Source: Gracilaria gracilis (Eukaryota > Rhodophyta > Florideophyceae > Gracilariales > Gracilariaceae). From it: 64,000 nucleotides of DNA. Below, one piece after another: positions 52,481-63,600 of this stretch. The stretch is from positions 124,001 through 188,000 of the forward strand of contig JARGSG010000029.1 of assembly GCA_030374805.1 (NCBI GenBank). The letters run 5' to 3'. How positions within the stretch are numbered: position 1 is the first letter of the stretch; every line of letters begins with the position of its first letter. Position numbers and translations under genes: made by a program. A model generated the notes under the pieces. The model was not told the DNA's origin. It worked only from the letters and a program-made list of their open reading frames with translations, and searched no databases.

Positions 52481-53698
52481 TCATGATCGCCGTCGCCACC
52501 GATCTTCCACACAGAAGCACAGCTCCCAATCCACAAGCAGACGACGGTTTTCATCCGCCTCCCACACTACAGCCCCGTCACCGCCCTCTACTACGTACTT
52601 GTACTCCACGCTGCCCCTCTCTACAAGCACTTCCGCGAACAGTACCCTATCGAACGCTTCCAATCTCACCCCTCGCCTCACATCCCATTCTTCAAGCGCC
52701 GTGCAGTTGCCCACCACCTTGGCGCACCCTTTCGCAACCATACGCCGCAGCTCTCCGTCAAACCCGTCCTGATCCAACCTGAACCGCACCACCCACCCGT
52801 CAACCACCGGCTCCGAGGGAGGGCTGTACATCGGTGATGTGTACAGGCTCTCCGTCTCACCCCATTGCGCCCGCTGTTCCTTTCTTCGCAGCAGATAAAG
52901 CGGGCTCCCGTACTGCACCACGTCCATCGAGAACCCCGCCGTATCCGCGACATCCACAGCCTGCTCCGACCACGACCCCAGCACCACAACGCTGCACGGC
53001 GCGTTCATGCCGGCCACCGCTTTCAGATTTTGCATCAAGTCGGCCTCTGACGCGCCCTGCATGCGCATCAGCCACACCGTGCTCTGCTGCGGTTTGAAGT
53101 CCGAAAGTGCCAACGTGGATGGCCACTTATCCGCGCGTACCTCACAACGAACGTGCGTGCAGTAGTAAGCGGGCACGTCCGTTTCCGGCACGATCAGGAA
53201 GATCTGCGCTCTGGGCAGCAAGGGAGGGAGCTCGCCCATTACCACCGCCTGTCCATAGCAAAAGCGACGGAACAACTCGGCGACGGTTCCCTCCAGTTCT
53301 CGCTCCCTCGCCTGTCGCTTCTCGCACTGTGCTGGGTCTGTTGTCTCACGTATGTCAAGCTGTTCCCGAGGCGGCGATGCGGGACGGAGCGATTGAGAGG
53401 AGCGCGACAAAATATCTCCCGACATGGCCTTGTCCTCGAGGTCACACAGCTGGACATTGGCACCCATCCCAATTCGGTCATGGGATACCAATTCCGAGAC
53501 ATGCGCTGCGGCGGGCTGTTGTGAAGTAACTACTGCATTGGGAGTAGAACTTCCAGCGAGGGGCACAGAATCGAGTGCAGACATTAACGGGACTTCACGC
53601 GGAGATCGGTAGATTTGAGGAGCCGCTCGCGATTCTTCTTCATGGTTCAGGATAGACCCCATGAACCTCAAGACGCCTTCCCATAGTAGGCTTCTCAT
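52481..53698 (-). CDS. CBM20 (starch-binding) domain protein
   Basis: 405 residues, single exon. Residues 302-390 form a C-terminal CBM20: VVRFRLDQDG, then VVGNCTALEEWD (328-339), EYKYVV (365-370) and VVWEADENRRLLV (378-389). These are the family's VGN...LG.WD, EYKY and W..G.NR blocks. CBM20 binds starch or glycogen and occurs in amylases, glucan dikinases and regulatory proteins. The N-terminal 300 residues have no recognisable catalytic domain. They contain a Ser/Pro-rich stretch, a charged helix (CEKRQARERELEGTVAELF) and a folded-looking region (AQIFLIVPETDVPAYY). Possible roles are targeting or regulation at starch granules. No signal peptide is obvious. Confidence 0.75.
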   Translation of the reverse strand: MRSLLWEGVLRFMGSILNHEEESRAAPQIYRSPREVPLMSALDSVPLAGSSTPNAVVTSQQPAAAHVSELVSHDRIGMGANVQLCDLEDKAMSGDILSRSSQSLRPASPPREQLDIRETTDPAQCEKRQARERELEGTVAELFRRFCYGQAVVMGELPPLLPRAQIFLIVPETDVPAYYCTHVRCEVRADKWPSTLALSDFKPQQSTVWLMRMQGASEADLMQNLKAVAGMNAPCSVVVLGSWSEQAVDVADTAGFSMDVVQYGSPLYLLRRKEQRAQWGETESLYTSPMYSPPSEPVVDGWVVRFRLDQDGFDGELRRMVAKGCAKVVGNCTALEEWDVRRGVRLEAFDRVLFAEVLVERGSVEYKYVVEGGDGAVVWEADENRRLLVDWELCFCVEDRWRRRS

Positions 53699-55740
53699 TT
53701 CTTTAGCAAAGGAAGCGCAGAGAACGTGGGTGGCTGGGATATTTGATGGGAGAAGGGAGGGACGAAATGTACGAAAGGCTCAGAGAACGACTAAGAAGCC
53801 AAGCCCAGAAGCGATTGAAGACCGAACGGTTTGTCTCACAAGACAGAGAGAAACAAGTAAAACGGTGAACACAAAAACTAAATGGAGGAACCAGGACACC
53901 ACAAGTGTTTGACAGAGAACATGTACAAAACATGTACAATTCGCGGCGGATCGTAAGTCCAGTAAAGCGAATAGTGAATGAGACAGATGGATACAAATGA
54001 CGATGGAAGACGGGCTGTGCGCTTGTGTGGTTGCAATGCGCAAGAGGAGTTGTGAGTGTTGAGGTTCGATGCCTCTGATTTTACTGAAGAGGCAGAGATG
54101 TGGTGTCTGAAGTACACCACTGCTGATGTTTTCTGCTTCAGAAAACTACTACAGTACACTAGCTAGGTAGGAAATATTGCCACCCGAGCGTGGGTGCAGC
54201 AATCCTTGGTGGAGCTATGGGTGCTGAAGTGGATGTCTATATCTACTTCAGTGCCGAAGTGGATGCCTTCATCCACTACACGGGCAAAGTCGAACTCGCG
54301 ATCGTACCGGCTTTCGCAACCGGCTTTTATATGCCTCTTCCATCGCCTACTTGTCGCCTCAAGTCGCAAGGAAATGCTCACAGCAACCGTTATTATGTGC
54401 ATTTCGTGGTCACCGACTGTCTTCAGCGAATCTTCTTCGGTATTCTCTCATTATTACGTGTGCATTACGTATACATCAAAAAAATGTGGTGAACGCGAGT
54501 GGACGCCATCGATGCCATGGATGATGGCGACGGTGAGTATCTACCGTGCGTCGATACACTTTCTTTCTTCTTCTTTGGGAACTAGGCCGATATTAGTGAG
54601 CTGTATTGCACGTGCAGCTTTGAAAACCATATTTGATCAGCTGAAATGAGTGATTAGTATGTGCGCAAAAGCCATAGCTCGCTAAACCTTGAAACTGATG
54701 CACGAGAGGAGAACTTCTCAATGGAGAAAACGTTTTCATTCATTCTATACATCGCATATCTCTGCTTTTACTGTATTTGGTATTCGTAGTAGCAGTATAT
54801 GCTTGCACTCGAAGGCGTTCCCTGTAAACACTTGGCTTCAAATTCTGTTTTTGCGATCAAGCTATTGCCCTTTAGCTGTCAACGCAGAAACGTCATCCTA
54901 GCAGTCCTTTCGTAGTTTCTACTGACTGTCTCACTACTTTATAGGTTTTGAGCTGCTTTCACTTTTCCCCTTACCAGAGGAAGAGGAACATTGGCTTTGT
55001 CTAGAGGATGAAGACGAGTAGGTTTTCCTTGTGCGAGATTTTCCATCTTCGGTGATTACCAATTATAAACTGCAGTAGAAACAAGGATCCATGTCAAAAC
55101 ACATCCCAATGCGATCTTTGCAAACACCTGTGTGTTTTCCACTCATTCTGGCTTATCTCTCTTGCATTTTTGTATAAAGAAAGTCGAGATACGTGCAGAC
55201 AACTTCGTTCACGTCTCTGCTCTTTCGGTACAAGTCTCAGCAAGCGGACCAGTCCTTTCATACTGCCCGATTGTAGGTGTTCCTTAGTAGCTTGGCTTGC
55301 TTCTTCCAGCCCACCACTCTTGAAGACTTCAAAATTTCTGGAAGCATAGGTATGATAAAAACCATTCACTACAACCAACAAATCTTTAGAAAAGTCTTCA
55401 AACAACACTTACGGTCTTTTTTGACTGTATTTCAGAAACAATAAATTTATATTCAGGCGAGCATGATGGAGGAAGAGCTTCATGAAATTCTTTTTTTGGG
55501 TTATAGCCATTTCGCTGTTGATAGCGCCCGGTCGCCAGAACATCCACAACGTGGATAGCTTGGTTTACAATACAGAGTGCATGAGACTTCTTGCACGCCC
55601 CAGAAGACTTTCTGGGGGTCTAAAAACCCTGTTCTCAGCCGTGAAAAACCCATCCCGTATGCATGCATATAGTTCTGCTATACGTCCGATTTTAGCTGCA
55701 AAGCAAACCATTTTTCGTAGTCAGATAGAAACTGTGTCTG
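53699..55740. other. No confident gene
   Basis: About 2 kb with short ORFs only. The most coding-like is 55094-55408 on the - strand (104 codons, MLFEDFSKDLLVVVNGF onward), with no family match; I give it about 0.25. No LTR ends or terminal repeats were recognised. Confidence 0.4.
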
Positions 55741-57173
55741 GGATTTGTTGAGTTGTAACTTCATTACCAATGACCTGCCATTGGTGAGATAATGTCGTAA
55801 TTAACCAAGTTCTTTCCATCGTCCAGTGATAGCTACTGTTTCCGCAGATTTGCCGGCTAAGTGGTCATGCAATGCCCCGCCAATTCTTGCGGAATGAGAT
55901 GTGAACCTGTAACTTTGTAACCCAAATATCATAGCAATGGACTTAATGTCTTGCTCATAATTCGGATATAAAACAGAAAAAAGCTTAGACTTCTGAGAGC
56001 AACGAAGCTTGCTGACATATGTTGAGAGAAATTGTACTGCACAAGGGTCTGTGATCAACAAAAACTGAAAAGGTCCGGTTTCCGTGTCTTTGACACAAAC
56101 TGCCGCTGTTTTTGAAGGAAAATCAGACAAACGAGTGTCTCGTGGTAGAGCTACAAAACAATCATCCAAAGAGAGTACTTTGCTAGCTCTCAAATATGCG
56201 GTCCATGCTGTGACCAGTGCGATGGCTGATTGCGACTTTTGATTCCGCATCATCCAAGAGGCAAAAGCCAAACATATCTTCCGCGTCAGCGGAAAGGCAG
56301 GTTGTGGTTCGTGTTGCTTTTGCCATCTCTGGAGGGCTCTGTGAGTGTAACCGAGCGTGCCCCGCGATGAAGGGATCATAATGTGTAACATGCACAACAC
56401 GTTACTGATCTCCTGCTTCTTGGATATGCGCCTATCAAGCGCAAACCGAAGAGCAACGTAAGAATTGAGAGCAAGATCGAGTTCGAAATTAAATGTAGGC
56501 CATTGTTCTAAGAAACACTGGAACGCGCGCATAGCGCTACAGTGTCGTGACTTTGTTTTCTTTGTAAGCGTCAAAACGCCAAGCTTGTAGTGCTGCAAAA
56601 ACATTTCAGGGTCCACGCGCAGTGCGTCCAGCGGTTTTGCGGTTGAAATGTTGCCGTAGACCTCACCGTTGTCAGTGGCACCACGCCAGGAGTTGGTGCC
56701 TGGGGCTGCGATCGCCAGTCTCGTTTGGCAGCGCGGCAGTTGGTTTGTATCCCTCAATTGGATGTAGAGGAGGACTCCTGGGTTTATTCGGGGCTTATTA
56801 ATGGCGCTCTTTGCGAGGGTACTGGCTTGAAAGTGCCGGACGGGACGGCCCGTCCGCGGGGTTGTACTCAGATGGTACATGGCCGAAAACTGCGTCGAGG
56901 GCGTGGGCTGCGCTGATTGCGGCAAAACGACGGCACGGGAGAGCAAGGCCAGGGCTTGAAGATCGCCCCTTTCGCAAAGCACCGATTGTCACGAGGGAGT
57001 CAGAGAGAAGGAGTACTCGGCAAGAGCACAGACCTATCGATGCCATCCACTCCAGCGCAAGATAGGCAGTGGTGGCTTCCAGAATGTTAATGTGCTGTGC
57101 GGTGTGCCACTAGTGGACGAAAGCCGTCGTCCACTTGCGGATACTAACGAACTCTGTAACGGCATTGTAAGTT
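55741..57173 (-). pseudogene. DIRS-like retrotransposon remnant: RNase H and tyrosine recombinase
   Basis: From 57173 leftward one frame encodes a DIRS-type RNase H (AQHINILEATTAYLALEW, VLLLSDSLVTIGALRKGRSS, VPSEYNPADGPSRP), ending at 56798. An overlapping frame (55801-56982) encodes a tyrosine recombinase with Arg in YLRASKVLSL, His and Arg in TSHSARIGGA and GRWK near the end. TAA at 55801-55803 stops it just before LRHYLTNGR, whose Tyr (55789-55791) is the expected nucleophile. Overlapping RNase H and recombinase frames are typical of DIRS. Such elements insert circular DNA with the recombinase. RT is absent: the sequence is cut at 57174 by the Gy3 LTR. Confidence 0.85.
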
Positions 57174-57970
57174 TGGTGCAACCCCTGCGGAGGAAGAAGA
57201 CACACAAAGGGTGTTCAAGCCTTCCCTCAACTGAGGTAGTCACAGCAATAGAGCCCCTCTCAGGGTGATCGCGCTAGCCGGGTGTAAGACCGGGGATCAC
57301 CGTCACGACACGCGTAGAGAGCGGTAAAAGCAAAGAAGCCGCACAGTGGTGGGGAACACGACAGAGTCGGGGATGACGTCACAGACGGGACAACCAACAC
57401 ACACACGAGAGTGGCACGAGACGCGGAGAGCGGTAGCGAACCACGCGAGTGGGCGAAACAAAGAACGGTCAACACCGGTATGCAGTGTAGCGATACCTGT
57501 ATAACAGTGCGAAAACAAATAAAGGAAACACACAGAATAACACGCGGAATGCGGTAAGGGTGCTGTAGATGCCGCGAGGCGGATGATGGTACCTACACAG
57601 TAGTGGCAACTCTCCGCGAGGAGGATATTGCTCACCAAGGGTGAAACATCAGAGCCGAACACTCGGTTGAGTCGTTTACTTCTCCAAAGTTGGGTTGAGC
57701 TCAACCTACTATGTAGTGTAGCCGACCACTGTCAGTGGTAACTAAATATCCAATATTAATATCTAGAATCCCCGACAATGGGTGCAAACTCCCCACACGT
57801 GTGTGACTGACCAGCAATGCTGTGCACCTCACAACTATCCTATATGTTGTACGAATCTACCCAAGAATGGGGTGTGCCACGCACGGCATTCATCATCACC
57901 TCCTTAGAGAGCATCCCCTTGTCTATGAATCGCAATAGCGAAGCTTCATCCCCAATAGCGTTGCACTACA
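57174..57970 (-). repeat. Gy3 3' LTR, about 797 bp
   Basis: On the - strand it starts TGTAGTGCAACG after the PPT and ends near GGGTTGCACCA, a TG...CA LTR with short inverted ends. Blocks CAGCATTGCTGGT and ATTCTAGAT match the Gy1 LTR. The right boundary is secure; the left end (57174) is inferred from the inverted end and from DIRS coding resuming there. Confidence 0.75.
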
Positions 57971-57982
57971 TCTCCCCCTCCT
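57971..57982 (-). other. Gy3 polypurine tract
   Basis: AGGAGGGGGAGA on the - strand, adjoining the LTR. Identical to the Gy1 tract at 8611-8622. Confidence 0.85.
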
Positions 57983-58031
57983 GAGGCGCGACGACGACCC
58001 GCGAGCGCGTGCATCTTCCTCCTTCGGAGTG

Positions 58032-58037
58032 TATAAG
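58032..58037 (+). promoter_or_regulatory. TATA box for Gy3 antisense ORF
   Basis: GTATAAGTAC on the + strand. The first ATG after a start site about 30 bp downstream is 58207 (MSTPNQG), with no intervening ATG in any frame. It parallels the TATAAG ahead of the Gy2 antisense ORF. Confidence 0.4.
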
Positions 58038-58206
58038 TACCTCCCCGATGGCGGGTCCTTCTCCTTCTCCTGTCTCTTCGCCACGCGACCCAAGCGAATC
58101 ACCAACTTCTACACGCCCTGCAGCGGTATCGCCTCCGATTCCTCGGCTTCCTCTTGCTCCTTCTGTTCCGAACACTTCGGCTTCCTTTCCTTGCGCTACA
58201 ACAGCG

Positions 58207-60036
58207 ATGAGTACTCCCAATCAGGGCAACAACCAACCGCCTGGCGGGCCTCCTCAACCCTATTTCGGGGGCTTTGGTCATCCTCAACCGGCCCAGCCGT
58301 CGTCCTCCAACCCCTCATCGGCGATGAATCCCGGCTTCCATACGGCGCCTCTTCCCCAAACGGGTGCACAACCGGCTCCGTACATCTTCCCCAATCAAAT
58401 GGGCAACGGCATTGCGGCAATACCTCCGGCAGCGCCGGTGCTTAACCCGACTGTCGGTGCGTGGGCCTCGTATGACGAGTTAGAAGACGTGGATCCACGG
58501 TCAAATCCATTACCGTTCGTACGGGCTCCTTGGTTACACCCTCACGGGGTCACTCAGCCTTCTCTCGTAGCGGCGTTCGCAGACGGCAGCGGTCATTTGC
58601 CGGGTGGGATTCACGTCTGGATGACGGTTACCTTTGACTGGCAATACCGGATTACCGTGCCAACGCAAGCTCTTGTCCACCGGCGTGGTGAGTCGCACAA
58701 TACCGCTCGTGCGGAGATGGTACGTGTCGCGCATCTGCGGCTTGCCCGAACATACTCGGAACAACCGATACCCACGGAATTCCGGTTTGATGTTGCTTTC
58801 TACCAAACCCTCGGTGAGGTGCACTACGGCGAGAACTTGGCCCGGCTTGCCGGTGTAGTAGAGCGTTATCAGAACGTTACGATTCACCAGGATGTCCTGT
58901 GCTGGACCCGTCCGCTGTTGCGTGCTGAATTCCGATACCTGCCCGGCATCCCGCGGTCCAACTTTTTGCAGAACATGATCCGTCCCGAACGACGTGCTCG
59001 CTCCCGGTGGGGATATTTGATACCCTATCAAAACACGGACTCACACCGGATTAGGCCTCGCCACATGCGTGGAAGATACGTGCCACTTCCCTTTGTATGG
59101 GCCTCTTACGAGGTGTGCCGGGGGTGCTACGTTGAGCTTCCCCCGTGCCTGACCTACATCGGTAGTCGGTTGGCAACGAACCCGTTCACGGGATGGTGGA
59201 CCGTGGTGGTGACGGAATGGGCAGCCCGCACGGCGGTGTACGTCCTTCATGAAGTGTACGACCAGTACAGACTGTGGTTTATCCCTCCACGTTTGCGGCA
59301 AGCCATTCGAAGCTTGGATCTTACTCTTCCGCTGGGCGGCAATGGAAACCTCTCCGAGTTGATGATCCTCTTGCGAGTGATTGACACAGTAGACTGGAGC
59401 CAGGTGCCGTGCGCTCAGAGTAGGCGCGATGACGGAGACCTTCAGGTTGACCGGTCTCCCGGGCGCAGATCACCGCTAGCGGGCGATTTTGTCTTCTACG
59501 ACCCGTGGTCACGGACACTGATCACTCCAGCGGAGGCACATATCCTGCGTCATGCAGAGCGAGTCATCCCTCCTGGGCATCCCACCGGATTCATCATGAC
59601 TGATGAATTCTTTCACCCTGTTGGAGGGGACAACATCATGCTCGATGACGCTCCTGATGAGGACGATGCCTTTGGAGAAGACGACACTCTCGTTGTGGAG
59701 CCAGCACCTGCTGTTGCAGTAGCGAACCCCCCTGCGGGTGGTCATATCGCCCCGGCTGCGCCGGTTGTACCAGTCCCAGTTCCTGTATCCTCTCCAACTT
59801 CTGTGGAGGCTGCTTCGGCGCCTGCGACGGCGGCGTCGACTATGCCGAATGAAGCCGCGAACGCGGGAGTATCCGAAGAAGCACGGGCTGCCGTGATCGC
59901 TCAGTTCCTCAGCTCAGCTGGTGCCTCTGGCGCGGCGTCGGGCGACGTCACAGAGATGCGCGACGCCCTGATAGCGCAGCTGGCGAACGCTGGTGCTCAG
60001 CAAGGACCGAGTGGCTCGGGTGGCCCCTCCACGTAG
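58207..60036 (+). CDS. Gy3 antisense extra ORF, large protein of unknown family
   Basis: 609 residues from MSTPNQG (the frame opens at 58009). An N-terminal Pro/Gln/Asn-rich disordered region is followed by a globular core of about 330 residues with many Trp, Tyr and Arg (HVWMTVTFDWQYRITVP, SHNTARAEMVRVAHLRLA, RSRWGYLIPYQNTDS, GWWTVVVTEWAARTAVYVL). An acidic stretch and an Ala/Pro/Val-rich tail ending in a short helix (EMRDALIAQLANAG) follow. No stop or frameshift occurs, so it is under constraint or young. It converges on pol, 597 bp apart. I find no catalytic motif or known fold. SHNTAR..MVR.AH and WGYLIPY resemble SNTAREARIRASH and YGRLFPMPY of the Gy2 antisense protein, in the same order. 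Role unknown; an accessory function for the element is inference. Confidence 0.72.
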   Translation: MSTPNQGNNQPPGGPPQPYFGGFGHPQPAQPSSSNPSSAMNPGFHTAPLPQTGAQPAPYIFPNQMGNGIAAIPPAAPVLNPTVGAWASYDELEDVDPRSNPLPFVRAPWLHPHGVTQPSLVAAFADGSGHLPGGIHVWMTVTFDWQYRITVPTQALVHRRGESHNTARAEMVRVAHLRLARTYSEQPIPTEFRFDVAFYQTLGEVHYGENLARLAGVVERYQNVTIHQDVLCWTRPLLRAEFRYLPGIPRSNFLQNMIRPERRARSRWGYLIPYQNTDSHRIRPRHMRGRYVPLPFVWASYEVCRGCYVELPPCLTYIGSRLATNPFTGWWTVVVTEWAARTAVYVLHEVYDQYRLWFIPPRLRQAIRSLDLTLPLGGNGNLSELMILLRVIDTVDWSQVPCAQSRRDDGDLQVDRSPGRRSPLAGDFVFYDPWSRTLITPAEAHILRHAERVIPPGHPTGFIMTDEFFHPVGGDNIMLDDAPDEDDAFGEDDTLVVEPAPAVAVANPPAGGHIAPAAPVVPVPVPVSSPTSVEAASAPATAASTMPNEAANAGVSEEARAAVIAQFLSSAGASGAASGDVTEMRDALIAQLANAGAQQGPSGSGGPST

Positions 60037-60149
60037 GAGCTCGTCACAGTAGATTCCCAATAACTTGGCCGTTGTAGTCCCGAATAGCGGGGTACAGCTT
60101 AGTTGAGATGTCCAGTAAAACTGTGTTCTTCCCTTGAGCATCAAGGTTT

Positions 60150-60480
60150 TCTTCCTTCTTCAAGTGTAATCTTCAATAATCTTCTCCCTTCCGGGGTCTT
60201 CAAATCTTCCTCATGATTGAGTGCACTTTCCTCTGTCTTAGAGTCCTTCTTTCTTCTTCTTAGAGTCTTCATAGTTCTTCTCCTCTTCAAAGAGTCTTCA
60301 TTCCTCTTCATGAGTGCTTCAAATTCTCTTCTGAGCTGCAATTCCTCTTCGTAGAGTCTTCTTTCTTCTTCTCCTCTTCCTGAGGGCATTACTTCTTCTT
60401 CATAATCCTCTTCTGAGTGTCCTTTCCTCTTCATAGAGTCTTCTTAAATCTTCTCCTCTTCCTGAGGGCAGCTTAGCTTA
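60150..60480. repeat. CTTC-rich imperfect tandem repeat in Gy3
   Basis: Units around AGAGTCTTC and CTTCTTCTCCTCTTCC repeat at least six times between the convergent ends of the antisense ORF and pol. The - strand reads as Glu/Arg/Lys-rich ORF 60141-60434, which I take as a by-product of the repeat. Confidence 0.7.
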
Positions 60481-60633
60481 TTCTTCAACTCTCCTCGTTT
60501 AGAGGGTGCCTTCACGAAGTAACTTCGGCACTGTACTCCGCTGGAGGTCGTTACGCTTCCTCGAGTGAGGTTCGTTGTCGTTGACACGGCTACGCCGGAC
60601 ACGAGAGAATGTTCCGTCACAGACGGTGGCGGT

Positions 60634-63600
60634 CTACCCCACTAGGGCGCGGTGTAGGTTAGCCGGAACATCCGTGTTAGTACGGCGGTGATACTGCACG
60701 AATTTCGTTCGTGGCAGGTGCTCAACCGGTTCATCCGTGTCTGCTGATGGCGGATAGCCATACCAGCGCACCTGGTACTGCCTATACCCCTTCGGGTGCC
60801 AACTGTGTCCCACGATGTGGTCGACCACGAACTCTTTCGAGTAAACTTCACGTTCTTCACCACCTTTAGAAGGGTAGTCCACGCTTCGTAGCGGTACTGT
60901 AATAGGGATACCAGCTGCGTTGCTGTGTGCCTCTGACGCCTTCGGCGGTTCTGTCGTCCTCTGCTGAGTCTTCCTTACCGGATTCCGGGAGTTCTCGAGC
61001 AGTTCTTCCGTTTCGACGGTCTCCTCAACGTCTCGATTACGAGTAGTTTCCAGTGTTGACGGTGGTTTCGGACGGGGAGGCGGATTACCTACCACGGCAC
61101 GTGCCGGTTCACGTGACTCCGTGCGACAGTTCGTGGCTACGGCGCTGCCGGTCGACAGTGTAGGCCCACTGTGTGGTGCACGGCGTGTGCCACGCGACGT
61201 GTGGCGCGCGCGCACTCCTGCACGGGCAGCTTGTATTTTCCCTAAATCAGGGCGGTATTCCGTATCTCCAACGGTGCGTGCACTGTCATGACGGTTCAAA
61301 ACGTCATGACGAGCGCTTAACGACTTCCCCACGGATGGGTGCGGTGGTGCTTCCTCCATACCCGTTCCGGGGTGCTCTAACTTCGCTTCTGCGAGCGTCT
61401 TCTCTCTTTCCTGACTAACAGGTCTTGCGATACCGGGATCTACCGTGATTTCCTTACTTCGCGCCTGCGTAGGCGGTGCGCGACGAACGTCAGCGACGGT
61501 TTGCGGCTTGCGCGCGTCCGGAATACTCCGTGTAGCAGTATCCAGCGGTGCTGTAGCCGTGCTCTTCCGAGAAATCGGGTGATCAGCGTCGACTACCGGC
61601 GGTGCCGAGGAACTTTCGCGAGCGCGATCAGGTGGTCCCTCCTGTGTCTCCTCGACAACAGGAGGTTGATCATGCGGCGATTCCCCGTGCGGGTGAGCAA
61701 TTCCAGTATCCTGGACAGTACGGGAGTCCGTAGATTGCGCGTGTCCCTTGCTGATAGGGCTGCGATCCGCTGTAGAGCGTTGCGCGCCCTTGGCAATATC
61801 AGCACGCTGTAGCGGGTTTGCCTGCCCACTAACAGTGGTATCCTTAGCAATCACGTCCTCGACGGTGTCCTGAGACAACTCAGTCTCCAATTCTTCTCTC
61901 CGTGAATCACGGGATGTCTGCGACGGTTGCGACACCGGTGATTCCTGTTCTTCCGCAACAACGCGTGAATTCCCCTCCCCCTCCTGAAGTGGAGCGATAC
62001 GGGGAGCAGTAATCACGTCAGTTGACGGTTCGATAGAAGCTGTGAAGCGCGACTTCACAAGCGGTGTAGAATCCGAAGATTCGGTTCGCGACGATAACAT
62101 CGGTAACTGCGACAATCCCCTCGATGGGTGACGAAGTCCTACAAGTGGTGTAGCTTCTGTAGACTGAAGCGATCGGTTCTCCGCCTGTCCAGCCTCCTGC
62201 TGAGTATCCAAAACAACTTCCGTATGACGGGTAGGTCCTTGTACAACTCGATCTCGAGAAAAACGCTCATGAGCGCCACCAACTTCCAGTACAACTGTGT
62301 CCTTATTCACGCTAATAACGCGGTACGGACCATCAGCGATGGGAGAAAGCTTGTGTCGCCTCTCCTTTTCAGGATTGTAATATTCTTTCCTTACAAAGGT
62401 GGTTTGTCCCGGTTCCAACGGTGGTAGTGGTCTCCGAATACGGGCATCAAAGTTCCGCTTATAAGCGTGTTGTGCTTTAGCCATTGCCGACCTGGCAACA
62501 GGTACCATAAATGAAAGCCACTGCTTCCAACGCAGGTAGTGATCAACCGTCGACGGGAACGTATCCAGCTTTGGCTGAGGTTCAACCGCAACTGGCGGGG
62601 GCGTTCGCGACAGCACAAGCTCGAAAGAAGATAAACCAGTAACTCTGTGAACTTGCGTATTGTACGCGTACGTCACGGTATCCGTGTAGAGATCCCAAGT
62701 CTTTGGATGTTCAACAGTATAAGCCCGCAACGCGGAGAGCAGCGTTCGATTAAATCGCTCGACTTGCCCATTACATTGGGGATGATACGTCGTCGTGAAG
62801 AGATTCTTCACGTCGAGTATCCGACAGACGTCCTGGAAGAAACGCGCAGTAAATTGCGGACCATTATCCGAAAGGTGACTAACCGGGGGACCGTAGACTA
62901 GGACCCAATGCTTAACCAAAGCTTCCGCAACAGTGCGTGATGTAATCTTCCTCAACGGAATTGTCCGGACTAACTTCGAGAATCTGTCCGTAATGACGAG
63001 TAGAAACCAATTACCTCGGGTTGTCCTTAAAAACTCACCGAGTATATCGATGGCAACAAACTCAAGAGGCGCCCGTGCGGGGAACAGAGTTAGCTTCTTC
63101 GCATGGCGACGTAATTTAACTCGTTCACGAGCACAGTGCGTACACGCCTTGACGGTGGTATAGCAATCCAACGCTAACGCGGGCCAGTAGAAATCCCGAC
63201 GTAGTGTCTTGTACAGCCTTCTAGCCCCAGGATGGAAAGCAACCTTAGAAAAGTGTGATAGGTGAAGAACCCTGGACTGCAAGGAGTGAGGAACCACGAT
63301 CTGTGGGGATGAACGAACCACTCTAACGAGGTAACCCTGAGTGTTAACCCCAAAAGGGATGTTCGCACCGCCATTAATTTGGGCGCGTATCCTCGTACAG
63401 AACGGGTCTCCCTGCTGTTCTCTGATCATCTCCTCAGGAGTGATTGGGACAAACGCACCGGGTTCCGGGTCTTCACCGTCTGCGACGAGTAAGTCATCAC
63501 AGATGTCGTCCGAAATCAGTTCGTAGTCCTCTTCACCCTCCTCCATGAGGAAACAGGGGATATCTTCATCATCGTCGTCGACGCGTAACGCTTCGCCTTC

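Noticed and set aside
55482-55751. 89-codon + strand ORF starting with a hydrophobic stretch
   Set aside because: It overlaps, in antisense, the end of the tyrosine-recombinase remnant. The signal-peptide look is a by-product.
58009-58206. Upstream extension of the Gy3 antisense ORF
   Set aside because: A TATAAG lies within it at 58032, so the first ATG after the likely start site is 58207. Kept as an alternative only.
60141-60434. 97-codon Glu/Arg/Lys-rich ORF on the - strand
   Set aside because: Entirely encoded by the CTTC-rich tandem repeat between the Gy3 convergent genes.
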